In this document: positions 8,831 to 17,981 of the stretch, in pieces
Layout: each line of letters starts with the position of its first letter
Numbering within the stretch: position 1 is the first letter of the stretch
Origin: Haloarcula amylovorans
GTDB lineage: Archaea; Halobacteriota; Halobacteria; Halobacteriales; Haloarculaceae
Direction of reading: 5' to 3'
Assembly: GCF_004681185.1 (NCBI RefSeq)
Contig: NZ_SRIF01000004.1
Location: 124,001-188,000, forward strand
DNA: 64,000 nucleotides
Position numbers and translations under genes: made by a program
Notes under the pieces: generated by a model
What the model was told of the DNA's origin: nothing
Seen by the model: only the letters and a program-made list of their open reading frames with translations
Database searches by the model: none

Positions 8831-9988
8831 ATGCGAGCCTTAGTACTCGATGCGGAGTGGAATCCGCGACCGCAATACGACCTCTCGGACGACGAGCGCG
8901 AGCGACAGCGCGCGATGAACTCCGGGCAGATATGGCAGAACCCCGAACTCGCCGTCGAAGAGCGCGACCGACCCGAACCCGCAGACGACGAGGTGCTCGT
9001 CCGGGTGAAGTACGCCGGTATCTGCGGCAGCGACATCTCGATGTACGAGACCGGCGACGACGGCTACATGCACTACTCGGCGTACACGCAGTTACCGAGC
9101 GTCACCGGCCACGAGTTCTCCGGCGTCGTCGTCGAGAACGGCGACGACGCGGCCCTCTTCGAGGAGGGAGAACCCGTCACCGCCGAAGTCACCGACTACT
9201 GTGGTCGGTGTCAGATGTGTCGGCAGGGGTTCCACGGCCACTGCGAGAACTTCGAGCAACTCGGGTTCACGATGGACGGCGCGTTCGCGGAGTACGTCAC
9301 GGTCCCCGAGAAAATTCTCTGGAGCGTCGCGTCGCTGGAACAGACCTACGACAACGAGGACGACCTGTTCCGGGCGGCCGCAACTGTCGAACCCAGCACT
9401 ATCTGCTACTACGGCCTGTTCGGGCGGGCCGAGGGAATCTGGCCCGGTGACTACCACGTCTATCACGGTACCGGTCCCATCGGCCTCACCGGGATGAACG
9501 TCTCGCGGGCGTCTGGTGCGGGGAAAGTCATCGCGTTCGAACCGTCGGACCCGCGCCGAGAGATCGCCCACGAGATGGGCTTCGAGCACGTCTACGATCC
9601 CATCGAAGTCGACCCCGTCGAGACAATCGCCGACGTGACCGACGGCGAGGGCGCTGACGTCCACGTCGAGACCAGCGGTGCGGTGGGCGTGACCTACCCC
9701 GTCATCGAGGACTCGCTGGCCGAACGCGCCAACGTCGTCCACATCAGCAACGCCGGCTCGGACCCCGAAATCGCCCTACGGAAATATCAGGGCAGCAGCG
9801 CCCAGTTGTACGGGTCGGAGGGCCACACCGGCCAGCAAGTATTCCCGCGGACGATTCGATTGATGGCCAGCGGACAACTCGACAACCTCCCCATGATCAC
9901 TTCGACGTACGATCTCGAAAACGCCGACGAGGCCGTCGAACAGGCCGCGAAGCGCGTCGACGGGAAAGTCCTCGTCCAGATGAGCTAA
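8831..9988 (+). CDS. Zinc-dependent dehydrogenase similar to scyllo-inosose 3-dehydrogenase (IolM-like)
   Basis: Zinc MDR dehydrogenase of 385 residues. Catalytic zinc ligands are Cys65 (GICGSD), His94 and Glu95 (GHEFSG); structural zinc cysteines are 124, 127, 130 and 138 (CGRCQMC..GHC). Recalled comparison with Thermotoga scyllo-inosose 3-dehydrogenase (TM0412) shows shared features: the N-terminus ending in PRP, a longer spacer before the first domain, GFxxDGAFAEYV, VEPS/TS, and FPRxIxLMASG near the C-terminus. Sorbitol and threonine dehydrogenases are shorter and lack these. The gene follows the AKR with its own TATA-like ACTTATT at about 8798. Function is inferred; a related polyol could be the substrate. 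Confidence 0.8.
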   Translation: MRALVLDAEWNPRPQYDLSDDERERQRAMNSGQIWQNPELAVEERDRPEPADDEVLVRVKYAGICGSDISMYETGDDGYMHYSAYTQLPSVTGHEFSGVVVENGDDAALFEEGEPVTAEVTDYCGRCQMCRQGFHGHCENFEQLGFTMDGAFAEYVTVPEKILWSVASLEQTYDNEDDLFRAAATVEPSTICYYGLFGRAEGIWPGDYHVYHGTGPIGLTGMNVSRASGAGKVIAFEPSDPRREIAHEMGFEHVYDPIEVDPVETIADVTDGEGADVHVETSGAVGVTYPVIEDSLAERANVVHISNAGSDPEIALRKYQGSSAQLYGSEGHTGQQVFPRTIRLMASGQLDNLPMITSTYDLENADEAVEQAAKRVDGKVLVQMS

Positions 9989-10006
9989 CGGCGCGCCAGC
10001 AGTTTT

Positions 10007-11197
10007 CTACGACTCACTCACCGTGGCCGAGACAGCGTCGTCGAGTCGAAGCCGCGTCACTACGGCGAGGACAATGAACACGAGGAGCAACACTGGCAGG
10101 AGTCGAAGGGCCTGTTGAATGTCGCTTCGCTCGGCGAGGAAGCCGACGACGGGCGGTACCACGGCGATGCCAGTGTACGAGGCGGCCGTCGAGAGGGCGT
10201 TCACGGGGCCGCTGTACTCCGGAGCCGCTTCGACGCCGAACGCCGAGAGCGTCGGAAAGATGCCAGAGACGACGAAGCCGAGGCAGAATGCCACGAGAAA
10301 CACGCCGCTCCCCGAGACGCGTGTCACGAGCATCCACAGGATCGGAACGCCGAGAATCGCAAGAACGACGACGAGGTCGAGACTGTAGCGAAAGCGCTCG
10401 ACCACGATGCTGTAGAACAGGCGAGCGGGGACGTAAGCGATGAGAAACGTCGTCAGGACGAGATTCGCGTCGTCGATGTGCAGGTACGACGCCGCGAAGT
10501 ACGGCAACCACGTAAAGAGGCTCCCTTCGACGCCGCCACTGAGGACGAGCGTGGCGACCATCCCCGAGATGGCGGGCTTTCGCAGGACCGCCCTGAGCTC
10601 TTCGACCGTCAGCACCCGTTCGGTTCCGACCGCCGAGGGCGCGTCGAGTCGGTAGACGAGGACGGCCACGGGTGCGAGAAGACAGCCGAGCGCGAGGTAG
10701 GCGTAACGCCAGTCACCGAGCGCCAGCGACCCGGTCACGACTAGCGGCCCCAGCGCCGCCCCCACAGCCCATACTAGGGCATAGAGGTTGAAGATACGAG
10801 CGCGCGAGTCCGGATAGAGGTGACTCAGGACGGCGCGGTCCAGCGCGCGGAACGGTCCCGTGGCGACCCCGCGGACGAACAGCGTCGCCAAGTAAATGGG
10901 GAAGATTGGTGCGAGTCCCATGGCGAAGATGGCCACCGACACGACCGCGACGCTCCCAAAGAGGATTCGTGTTACGTCGATTCGACCGGCAATCATCCCG
11001 GTAGCGAGGACAGCCAGCATAAACCCTAGCGTTCCCGCCGTCGCAACGAATCCGAGGAGCGTCGGCGAGACAGTGAACGTGTCACGAAGACTCGGTAACA
11101 GCGCCCCCCGCATCTGGAACCCGACGGCGGTGACGCCGACGAACGCGAAGATAGCGGTGGTCCAGCGGCGTCGATTTCGGCCGTCGATAGCGGTCAC
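10007..11197 (-). CDS. Major facilitator superfamily transporter
   Basis: Membrane protein of about 396 residues with 12 predicted helices and the MFS-typical basic loop between helices 2 and 3 (TGMIAGRIDVTRILFG). It could import or export a small molecule, most simply a substrate or product of the surrounding pathway; the sequence does not show which. The frame is open to a TTG at 11224, but TTG starts are rare in haloarchaea, and the GTG at 11197 leaves a short charged N-terminus before helix 1, so that was chosen. It is convergent with the IolM-like gene, 18 bases apart, and lies downstream of the ThDP enzyme on the same strand. Confidence 0.85.
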   Translation of the reverse strand: MTAIDGRNRRRWTTAIFAFVGVTAVGFQMRGALLPSLRDTFTVSPTLLGFVATAGTLGFMLAVLATGMIAGRIDVTRILFGSVAVVSVAIFAMGLAPIFPIYLATLFVRGVATGPFRALDRAVLSHLYPDSRARIFNLYALVWAVGAALGPLVVTGSLALGDWRYAYLALGCLLAPVAVLVYRLDAPSAVGTERVLTVEELRAVLRKPAISGMVATLVLSGGVEGSLFTWLPYFAASYLHIDDANLVLTTFLIAYVPARLFYSIVVERFRYSLDLVVVLAILGVPILWMLVTRVSGSGVFLVAFCLGFVVSGIFPTLSAFGVEAAPEYSGPVNALSTAASYTGIAVVPPVVGFLAERSDIQQALRLLPVLLLVFIVLAVVTRLRLDDAVSATVSES

Positions 11198-11293
11198 GTT
11201 CGTGACCCTCTCCGCGCGTCTCAAAAACCGTTGTGTCTCGCCGGTGACGACCGGACCGAGTGTCGGAACAAAAGAAGCGACAGTGTGAGCGCC

Positions 11294-13033
11294 TTACTTT
11301 TCGAGGTCGGCGAGGTCCCACTCACCGGTGACGATGGCACCGGAGTCGGGGTTGTCCGGTTCGACCATCGCTTCGACGATTGCCGGGCCGTCGTGGGCGA
11401 TGGCGTCTTCGAGAACATCGTCCAGATTCTCCGGTTTGACGACCCGTTCGGCGAACTCGACGCCCAATCCGTCGGCCATCGACATGAAGTCGATGTCGGT
11501 CTCCTCGTCGAACTCCGTATCGAGTACGCGGTCCCAGCCGTACTTGGCGACCTGTAGGTTCCTGATGGACTTCCAGCCGTGGTTATTGACGATGAGGTAG
11601 TTCACGTCGATGTCGTGCTGGACGGCGCAGGCCACCTCCTGATTGCACATCATGAAACTCCCGTCGCCCTCGACGTCGACGACCGGGCTGTCGGGCTTGG
11701 CGAGCTTCGCGCCGATAGCGGCAGAGACGCCGAAACCCATCGTCGAGAACCCGCCACAGGAGATGTTGGTACGAGGCTCGTACACCGGGAACTCGGGATT
11801 GACCGTTTCCTGTGGCTGCCCAGCACTGGAAACGACCACGCCGTCACGCGGCAGGACGTTGCGAAGACTGGCGATGGCCCGGGAGATACTCATCGGCACC
11901 GCGTCGTCCTCCCAGCGCTCGGCGACCATCGACTCCCACTCCTCCCAGAGGCCCTGGATCTCGTCGTAGTACTCGTTGTCCTCCGTCGAGACCGGGTCCA
12001 TGCGCTCCTGGAGTTCCTCGGTAATCTGGCGCGTGACGACTTTCGCGTCGCCCTGGATGCCGACTTCGACCGGGTAGTTCTTGCCGATCTCCTCGGGGTC
12101 GATGTCGACGTGAATCAGCTTACTCGGCGGAATATCGAAGCTGACGCCTTCCTCGAAGGAGGACGTGTGCATGTCCGTGAATCGGCATCCCACCGCGAGA
12201 ACCACGTCGGCGTTCGATGCGAGTTCGTTGCCCGCCGTCGAGCCAATCCAGCCCGCGTAGCCGACGAAGAGGTCGTGGTCCTCGGGGATGATTCCCTTCG
12301 ACTGGAAGGTGGGGATGACGGGTGCTTGGAGGTGTTCTGCGAGTTCCTGCACTTCGTCCCACGCCTCGGCGATCATCGTCCCGCCGCCGGGAACGATGAC
12401 CGGCCGCTCGGCGTCTTCGAGTAGCTCCGCGGCGTCCGAGACCGTTCGGGGATCTCCACCCGGTCGGCTGTGGGGGCGGCTCTGGGTCGGCTCGGGCAAC
12501 TCGACCTCGGCGGCCGCGCCCTGGACGTCCATGGGAACGTCGACGTGGACCGGACCGGGTCGCCCCGAGAGCGCGACCTGGAACGCTCGCCGGAGGATTC
12601 GCGGGAGTTGTTCGACGTCGTCGGCGACGAAGCTCTGCTTGGTGACGGGTTCCATCACGCTGGGGAAGTCACCGGGCTTCTGGCGCTCGATCTCTTGGAG
12701 GATTCCCTCGCCGTACTCGTGGGTCTGTGGTGCACCCGTGAAGATGACCATCGGGATGGAGTCGACGTAGGCCGTCGCCGCGCCGGTGACGGTGTTAGTC
12801 GCACCCGGCCCGATGGAGGTGAAGACGGCCAGTGGTTCACCGCTCGCGCGAGCATAGCCGTCGGCGAGGTGTGTCGCGCCCTCCTCGTGTCGTGGTTGGA
12901 TGACTTCTACGTCCGAATCGTTGAAGGCGTCGAGCAGGTTCGTGCTCCCGTGACCGGGAATGCCGACGAGGTACTCGACGCCCTCTTTCTCTAGGTACTT
13001 GGCGATAATCTCGCCACCGTTCAGTCTGGGCAT
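11294..13033 (-). CDS. Thiamine-diphosphate enzyme, acetolactate synthase superfamily, IolD-related
   Basis: ThDP-dependent enzyme of 579 residues. The N-terminal PYR domain has the catalytic Glu in RHEEGATHLADGYAR; the central domain has VPGGG; the C-terminal PP domain has GDGSFMM..NNHGW, the ThDP/Mg motif. TSIGPGATN, VGCRFTDMHTSS and the C-terminal NLQ motif after the ThDP site resemble trihydroxycyclohexanedione hydrolase (IolD) more than anabolic acetolactate synthase. It is shorter than IolD (about 640) because an N-terminal insert is missing. Acetolactate synthase or another C-C lyase remains possible; no small regulatory subunit gene is adjacent. The ATG at 13033 was preferred to a TTG three codons upstream. 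Confidence 0.8.
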   Translation of the reverse strand: MPRLNGGEIIAKYLEKEGVEYLVGIPGHGSTNLLDAFNDSDVEVIQPRHEEGATHLADGYARASGEPLAVFTSIGPGATNTVTGAATAYVDSIPMVIFTGAPQTHEYGEGILQEIERQKPGDFPSVMEPVTKQSFVADDVEQLPRILRRAFQVALSGRPGPVHVDVPMDVQGAAAEVELPEPTQSRPHSRPGGDPRTVSDAAELLEDAERPVIVPGGGTMIAEAWDEVQELAEHLQAPVIPTFQSKGIIPEDHDLFVGYAGWIGSTAGNELASNADVVLAVGCRFTDMHTSSFEEGVSFDIPPSKLIHVDIDPEEIGKNYPVEVGIQGDAKVVTRQITEELQERMDPVSTEDNEYYDEIQGLWEEWESMVAERWEDDAVPMSISRAIASLRNVLPRDGVVVSSAGQPQETVNPEFPVYEPRTNISCGGFSTMGFGVSAAIGAKLAKPDSPVVDVEGDGSFMMCNQEVACAVQHDIDVNYLIVNNHGWKSIRNLQVAKYGWDRVLDTEFDEETDIDFMSMADGLGVEFAERVVKPENLDDVLEDAIAHDGPAIVEAMVEPDNPDSGAIVTGEWDLADLEK

Positions 13034-13136
13034 CTCGTTCAAAGAAATAGACGGGCCATTTCTTAAATATTCCCCCGACTGCCGTCCGAACGTCCCATTT
13101 CACTGTCGTCTAAACGCCCGCTCGGCTATCGTCTGG

Positions 13137-14114
13137 CTATAGCGAGGGAATGACCTCGTCGCCCATAATCTCGAAGAATTTCTCGGGCTCGGGACTCGTA
13201 TTGCCGAGCGCGATGCGGTCGAAGCCCATCTCGGCGTACGCGGAGAGTTGTCCGGCGATGTCCGACGGGTCGTCGGCGATGAGGAACTTCCCCTCGATCT
13301 CCTCTTCGGTGGCCTTCTCGCCTTCGGCTTCGATTTCCTTGGGATTGGCCATCGCGCGGTCGAAGACGTTCTGGGTGGTCGCCCACCACGGCCGGGTCGC
13401 GGCCCGTGCCTTCTCGTAGTCCTCGTCGTAGGAGGCGATGACCAGCAGCGTCGTCTCGATGCTGTCAGGGTCGCGGCCCTCCTCGTCGGCGTAGCGGCGG
13501 ATGGCGGGGTACATCCGTTCGGTATACTCCTCGCCGGTCTTGACGGTGATGAAGCCGTCGCCGTACTCGCCGGTCAACGAGGCCGTAGACGGGCCGTTGG
13601 CGGCGATTTGAATTTCGGGGCGTTCCTCGGGCATCGTGTATAGCTTCGCGTCGTCGACGGTGAAGTGCTCGCCCTCGTAGCTGTAGAAATCGTCGCTCTC
13701 CCAGAGACCGTGGACGATTTCCAGGGTCTCTTCGAGCCGGTCTCGTCGGACGGGATAGTCGGGCCACTCGTGGCCCATGGGCTTCTCGTTCATCGCCTCG
13801 CCCGTAGAGAGCCCGAGGACGACGCGCTCGTCGTGCATCTCCTGTAGCGTTGCGAAGGCTTGGGCCATCAGCGCAGGGTGGTAGTGTTCGCCCGCGGGCG
13901 TGACGCAGGTGCCGATGGGAACGTCGATTCGCTCGGCGGCCGCGCCGAGCCACGACCAGGCGAAGCCAGCCTCGGCGTCCGTGTGGAACCACGGGTGGAA
14001 GTGATCGGAGGTCCAGACGAAATCGAAGCCGTTGTCGGCGGCGAGTTCCGAGAATCGCAACAATTGCGAGGGGCTGTACTGTTCCTGATGAGCCATGTAG
14101 TCGATGCTGACCAT
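13137..14114 (-). CDS. F420-dependent LLM-class oxidoreductase, glucose-6-phosphate dehydrogenase (FGD) family, copy 1
   Basis: Luciferase-like TIM-barrel oxidoreductase of 325 residues in the F420-dependent G6PDH subfamily, which oxidises an aldose or aldose phosphate and reduces coenzyme F420. The F420 active-site segment WTSDHFHPW near residues 34-42 (His and Trp as in FGD) and STGEAMNEKP near 105-114 (the Glu proton donor) are both present. It is the same length as copy 2 at 15365, gap-free against it, roughly two-thirds identical by eye, and identical in the last 21 residues. A TATA-like element (14138-14147) stands about 25 bases before the ATG. Substrate unknown; the phosphate-binding region differs from FGD, so a free sugar or polyol is possible. 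Confidence 0.88.
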   Translation of the reverse strand: MVSIDYMAHQEQYSPSQLLRFSELAADNGFDFVWTSDHFHPWFHTDAEAGFAWSWLGAAAERIDVPIGTCVTPAGEHYHPALMAQAFATLQEMHDERVVLGLSTGEAMNEKPMGHEWPDYPVRRDRLEETLEIVHGLWESDDFYSYEGEHFTVDDAKLYTMPEERPEIQIAANGPSTASLTGEYGDGFITVKTGEEYTERMYPAIRRYADEEGRDPDSIETTLLVIASYDEDYEKARAATRPWWATTQNVFDRAMANPKEIEAEGEKATEEEIEGKFLIADDPSDIAGQLSAYAEMGFDRIALGNTSPEPEKFFEIMGDEVIPSL

Positions 14115-14370
14115 CGTACGTGCTCATGGCGCGGCGTGCTTAATATTGGTTTCCCCGCCACCGTCGACGGGCGGCTCGCTCGCGCCAGCCCCCGTTTTCC
14201 CGAGTTCGCAAGAACCGAACGGCCTCCCTCGACGAGTCGTCACCAGATGCGGTCGGACAGTACTTTCGGGACTATATTCGGAGAAAATAAAGGTGGTGGG
14301 CGGCCACTCACACTGGTGACTTAGTGTCCGTTCGCAAGAGACGAACGCTTTTCGCCGTTCGCGCCTGCCG

Positions 14371-14380
14371 AACATTTATG
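14371..14380 (+). promoter_or_regulatory. TATA-like promoter of the IclR regulator
   Basis: AACATTTATG lies 24 bases before the ATG at 14404 in the intergenic region shared with FGD-like copy 1, which reads leftward. The arrangement suits autoregulation and control of the flanking genes by IclR. Confidence 0.4.
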
Positions 14381-14403
14381 ATACAGTGTGTCTCACCCTA
14401 GGT

Positions 14404-15168
14404 ATGGCCACGAAATCTTCACCTCGAACTGTGGACGCTGTGGAGACTGCCCTGCAGATCATCGAACTCCTTCAGGAGCGAGACGGGGCCGGGATAACCG
14501 AGCTCGCCGACGAACTCGGCCGTTCGAAGGGGACGATACACAGTCACCTGGCGACGCTCGCCGAGAACGAGTACGTCGTAAACGACGACGGGTGCTACCG
14601 GTTGAGCCTCCGCTACCTCGAACTCGCCGAGACGGTCACCGACAGGCTCCAGATATACGATGTGGTGCGAAACGAACTCGACGACTTGGCGGCCGAGTGC
14701 GGCGAGCTAGCGCAGTTCGCCACCGAAGAGCACGGCCGCGCGGTCTACCTCTACAAGACCGGTGGCGAAAACGCCGTCCAGACGGCTTCTTCGACCGGCG
14801 ACCGGGAGTATCTCCACTGCATCTCACTGGGAAAGGCGATGATGGCCCACATGTCCAGAGAGCGCGTCGAGGAGATAATCGATCGGCACGGACTGCAGGG
14901 CTTTACCGATTCGACGATCACGTCGAAGTCCGAGTTGTTCGACGAACTGGCGACGATACGCGAACAGGGCTACGCCTTCGACCGGGAGGAGAAGATCGCG
15001 GGACTGCGCTGTGTCGCCGCACCCGTCGTAACAGGCGGGGAGGTCGTCGGCGCGCTGAGCGTCTCCGGTCCCGCGAGTCGGTTCGAAGGAGAACTATACG
15101 AGGAGGAACTCCCGAAGATGGTGACCCGCTCCGCGAACGTCATCGAGATCAACTCCCAGTTCTCGTAG
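14404..15168 (+). CDS. IclR family transcriptional regulator
   Basis: Regulator of 254 residues. Residues about 8-70 form the winged helix-turn-helix (AGITELADELGRSKGTIHSHL), and residues 80-250 the GAF-like IclR effector domain (ISLGKAMMAHM; FDREEKIAGLRCVAAPV). IclR proteins in haloarchaea control sugar catabolism and bind a pathway intermediate. It lies between the two inverted FGD-like copies, divergent from one and co-directional with the other, so these and possibly the wider locus are its likely targets. The ATG at 14404 was chosen over an upstream GTG (14386) because of the promoter spacing and family alignment. Confidence 0.92.
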   Translation: MATKSSPRTVDAVETALQIIELLQERDGAGITELADELGRSKGTIHSHLATLAENEYVVNDDGCYRLSLRYLELAETVTDRLQIYDVVRNELDDLAAECGELAQFATEEHGRAVYLYKTGGENAVQTASSTGDREYLHCISLGKAMMAHMSRERVEEIIDRHGLQGFTDSTITSKSELFDELATIREQGYAFDREEKIAGLRCVAAPVVTGGEVVGALSVSGPASRFEGELYEEELPKMVTRSANVIEINSQFS

Positions 15169-15364
15169 GCGGACGAGCGTTCGCATCTGCCGAACAGGGT
15201 TTCGAACAGTCCGGTTCGTCTCACCGCTCTCAGGGAATCGCACGGCAGTACATCTATTATCTCACCTCGCCGCAGACGCGAACGTGAACGGCTAAGATGG
15301 CAGAATCGGAGCAATCCTGATGCCCAGTAGCAAGTATTTTGACACTGCCAGCGAGATGTGGTAT

Positions 15365-16342
15365 ATGGTCAAGATTGACTATGACGCACACCAAGAGCAG
15401 TATGAACCCAACGAGCTACTGCACTACGCCGAACTAGCCGAAGCGGCCGGGTTCGACATGATCTGGACCTCCGACCACTTCCACCCGTGGTTTCACAGCC
15501 AGGGTTCGTCCGGCTTCGCGTGGTCGTGGCTGGGCGCACTCTGTGAACGTGTCGACTTGCCGATGGGGACCTGCGTGACGCCGACGACCGGCCACTACCA
15601 CCCGGGCATCGTCGCACAGGCGTTCGCCACGCTCCAAGTCATGCATGACGAGCGCGTCGTCCTCGGCGTCAGCACGGGTGAGGCGATGAACGAGAAGCCA
15701 CTCGGTTTCCCGTGGCCCGACTATCCCGAGCGTCGGCAACGGCTGAAGGAGTCGCTCGAAATATGTCATCTCCTCTGGGAATCGGACGACTTCGTGGACT
15801 ACGACGGGGAGTTCTACCGACTCGACGGGGCGAAACTGTACACAAAACCCGAAACGCCACCGGAGGTCCACGTCGCCGCCAACGGGCCGAGTACGGCGTC
15901 TCTCGCCGGGGAGTACTGCGACGGGTTCATCACCGTCTTGAAAGACGAGGAGTACACTGACAAACTCTATCCGGCAGTTCGTCGCCACGCGACGGAGGCC
16001 GACCGGAACCCCGACGCGGTAGAGACGACGTTACTCGTCACCGCCTCCTACGACGAGGACTACGAGAGAGCCTACGAAGCGACGAAGCCGTGGTGGGCGG
16101 CCACGCAGGACGTGTTCAGTCGCGGCCTCTACAACCCCAAGGAGATCGAGGCTGTCGGCGACGACGCCACCCGCGAGGAGGTCGAACACAAGTTCCTCAT
16201 CGCCGACGACCCCGCCGAGATTGCCGCTCAGTTGGAGGAGTACGCCGAACTCGGTTTCGACCGTATCACGCTCGGGAACACGAGTCCCGAGCCCGAGAAA
16301 TTTTTCGAGATCATGGGCGACGAGGTCATCCCCTCGCTGTAA
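15365..16342 (+). CDS. F420-dependent LLM-class oxidoreductase, FGD family, copy 2
   Basis: Second F420-dependent G6PDH-like enzyme, 325 residues, with WTSDHFHPW and STGEAMNEKP at the same positions as copy 1 and the same C-terminal GNTSPEPEKFFEIMGDE. Differences cluster in the segments between residues 43-60 and 155-175, where substrate selectivity would lie. The frame is open to 15320, but the Met at 15365 aligns exactly with the first residue of copy 1. CAAGTATTTTGAC about 30 bases upstream may be its promoter. The pair arose by duplication and inversion around, or insertion of, the IclR gene. Haloarchaea make F420, so cofactor supply is plausible. Confidence 0.88.
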   Translation: MVKIDYDAHQEQYEPNELLHYAELAEAAGFDMIWTSDHFHPWFHSQGSSGFAWSWLGALCERVDLPMGTCVTPTTGHYHPGIVAQAFATLQVMHDERVVLGVSTGEAMNEKPLGFPWPDYPERRQRLKESLEICHLLWESDDFVDYDGEFYRLDGAKLYTKPETPPEVHVAANGPSTASLAGEYCDGFITVLKDEEYTDKLYPAVRRHATEADRNPDAVETTLLVTASYDEDYERAYEATKPWWAATQDVFSRGLYNPKEIEAVGDDATREEVEHKFLIADDPAEIAAQLEEYAELGFDRITLGNTSPEPEKFFEIMGDEVIPSL

Positions 16343-16378
16343 GGCCAGTAGCTGGCGGCCGCGTCTCCCACCTCTGCG

Positions 16379-17386
16379 CTACTGCGGGTCGTTGACCGGG
16401 TTCTCAGGCACTTCCCCTTCTAAGACTCTGCGAACGTCGCTGGCGGCGGTCCGTCGGCGTTCGTCGTTGGCTTCCTCGGAGAACCACGCGACGTGCGGTG
16501 TGAGGACCACGTTGTCGAACTCCCGGAGCGGACTCTCGAACGGCGGGAACGAATCTCCCTGACTGGACGGTTCTTCGGCAAACACGTCCAGTCCTGCACC
16601 GGCTATCTCCCCCTCGCGTAGCGCCGTGATCAGGTCTTCCTCGACGACGAGGCCGCCGCGAGCGACGTTGACGAGATACGCGGAGTCTTTCATCCGCTCG
16701 AACGCTGCGGCGTCCATCGTCCCCCGGGTCTCCTCGACGAGCGGTGCGTGCAGTGAGACCACGTCCGAATCGTCGAGTACGGCCTCGAAACTTCGTTTTT
16801 CGACGCCTGCTTCACCCATCTCCGCCGAATCGATGTAGGGGTCCGATGCGACCACGTCCATGCCGAACGCCTGTGCCTTCTCAGCGACGAGGCGAGCGAT
16901 GGTTCCGAAGCCGACGAGCCCCAACCGCTGTCCGTCGAGGCGATGGACCGTCGGTGTCGTCACGTCCTGTGCCCAGATGCCGTCCCGCATCGCCGAATCG
17001 TAGGTCGGGAGGTTGCGCTGGAGTGCGAGAATCAGCAGGAGGGTGTGTTCCGAAACCTCGTTCTGGCAGTAGACTGGGACGTTGACCACGTACATCCCCC
17101 GCTCGGCCGCGTGATCTGTGTCAAGCGCGTCGACGCCGATTCCACAGCGGGCGATAATTCGACACTCGGTAAGCGCGTCGATCACTTCGGTCGTGTAGGG
17201 CGCTGCCAGCAACCTGTCGATGACCGCGTCGACGTCGGCCAATTCCGCGATGAGGTCGTCGGTCGACTCGACGTCGACCGGCCGAAGCGTCACGTCCAGC
17301 CCCGCGAAGACGTCCTGTTCGATCGAGAGGTCGAACGCGCTTCCGGCAGTTACGCCTACGGTTGGAGTTTCACGTCGCTCGTTCAT
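16379..17386 (-). CDS. D-isomer-specific 2-hydroxyacid dehydrogenase
   Basis: NAD-dependent 2-hydroxyacid dehydrogenase of 335 residues (phosphoglycerate dehydrogenase/CtBP-like). The nucleotide-binding motif is GLVGFGTIARLV around residue 155, with Asp in VVASDPYID binding NAD ribose. The catalytic Arg (NVARGGLV), Glu (AGLDVFAEEP) and His (LTPHVAW) are all present. It would reduce a 2-keto acid, or oxidise the hydroxy acid, from the sugar-acid pathway; serine biosynthesis is less likely because the C-terminal ACT domain of SerA is missing. It is convergent with FGD-like copy 2, 36 bases apart. A TATA-like AAAAGATACAT lies about 30 bases before its ATG. Confidence 0.9.
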   Translation of the reverse strand: MNERRETPTVGVTAGSAFDLSIEQDVFAGLDVTLRPVDVESTDDLIAELADVDAVIDRLLAAPYTTEVIDALTECRIIARCGIGVDALDTDHAAERGMYVVNVPVYCQNEVSEHTLLLILALQRNLPTYDSAMRDGIWAQDVTTPTVHRLDGQRLGLVGFGTIARLVAEKAQAFGMDVVASDPYIDSAEMGEAGVEKRSFEAVLDDSDVVSLHAPLVEETRGTMDAAAFERMKDSAYLVNVARGGLVVEEDLITALREGEIAGAGLDVFAEEPSSQGDSFPPFESPLREFDNVVLTPHVAWFSEEANDERRRTAASDVRRVLEGEVPENPVNDPQ

Positions 17387-17981
17387 ATCGTCGGTAGCAC
17401 GTCGTCGGTGCAGCTAAATGTATCTTTTCCCGTGATCTATTTGACGTCGTCAGCACGAGACTCGCCGATAGAGACGAGCGAGGCGCCTTGGTTTGGGAGA
17501 AACGAACAGCAGTGTGTGAGGGCTGGCTCGGTTCCGGTTAGGGACGACTCATCACTCGCTCTTCATACGCGTCTGTGGGGCTTCGGCCGAGTCCAGCGAA
17601 GCGAGCCCACATACATAACATATGTACTATCGTTATCTAACTCGCTTCTCACGACGTGCCTCGGTGAGAATGGTCTCGACTCGACCGCATCGGTCGACGG
17701 GATCGAACCTCCTTGAGGACAATCTATCCCTCCTATTTTTGGACTCGACTATCCCAACCTTCAGTGTATGCTGGGCGATTTTGACTGTGTATGGGGAAAT
17801 TCGGACTATAATAGCCCAATATACCTATGGCTATGGTGTGAATCCCGGCTATATATCTAAAATATCCGCTCCTAACCAGAAGTGCGATAGGTCCGGGCCG
17901 TTATTTGAGAGATGACCGAGAATTTACCTCAGTAGATGTCTCGGATATACATATGTGGGCATATTTACAGCTATCCTTTGG
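17387..17981. other. Intergenic region, 595 bases, AT-rich right half
   Basis: The left part holds the leftward promoter of the hydroxyacid dehydrogenase. The right part (about 17730-17950) drops in GC and has scattered TATA-like stretches. No reading frame here has haloarchaeal codon use, and no RNA gene was recognised. Confidence 0.5.
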
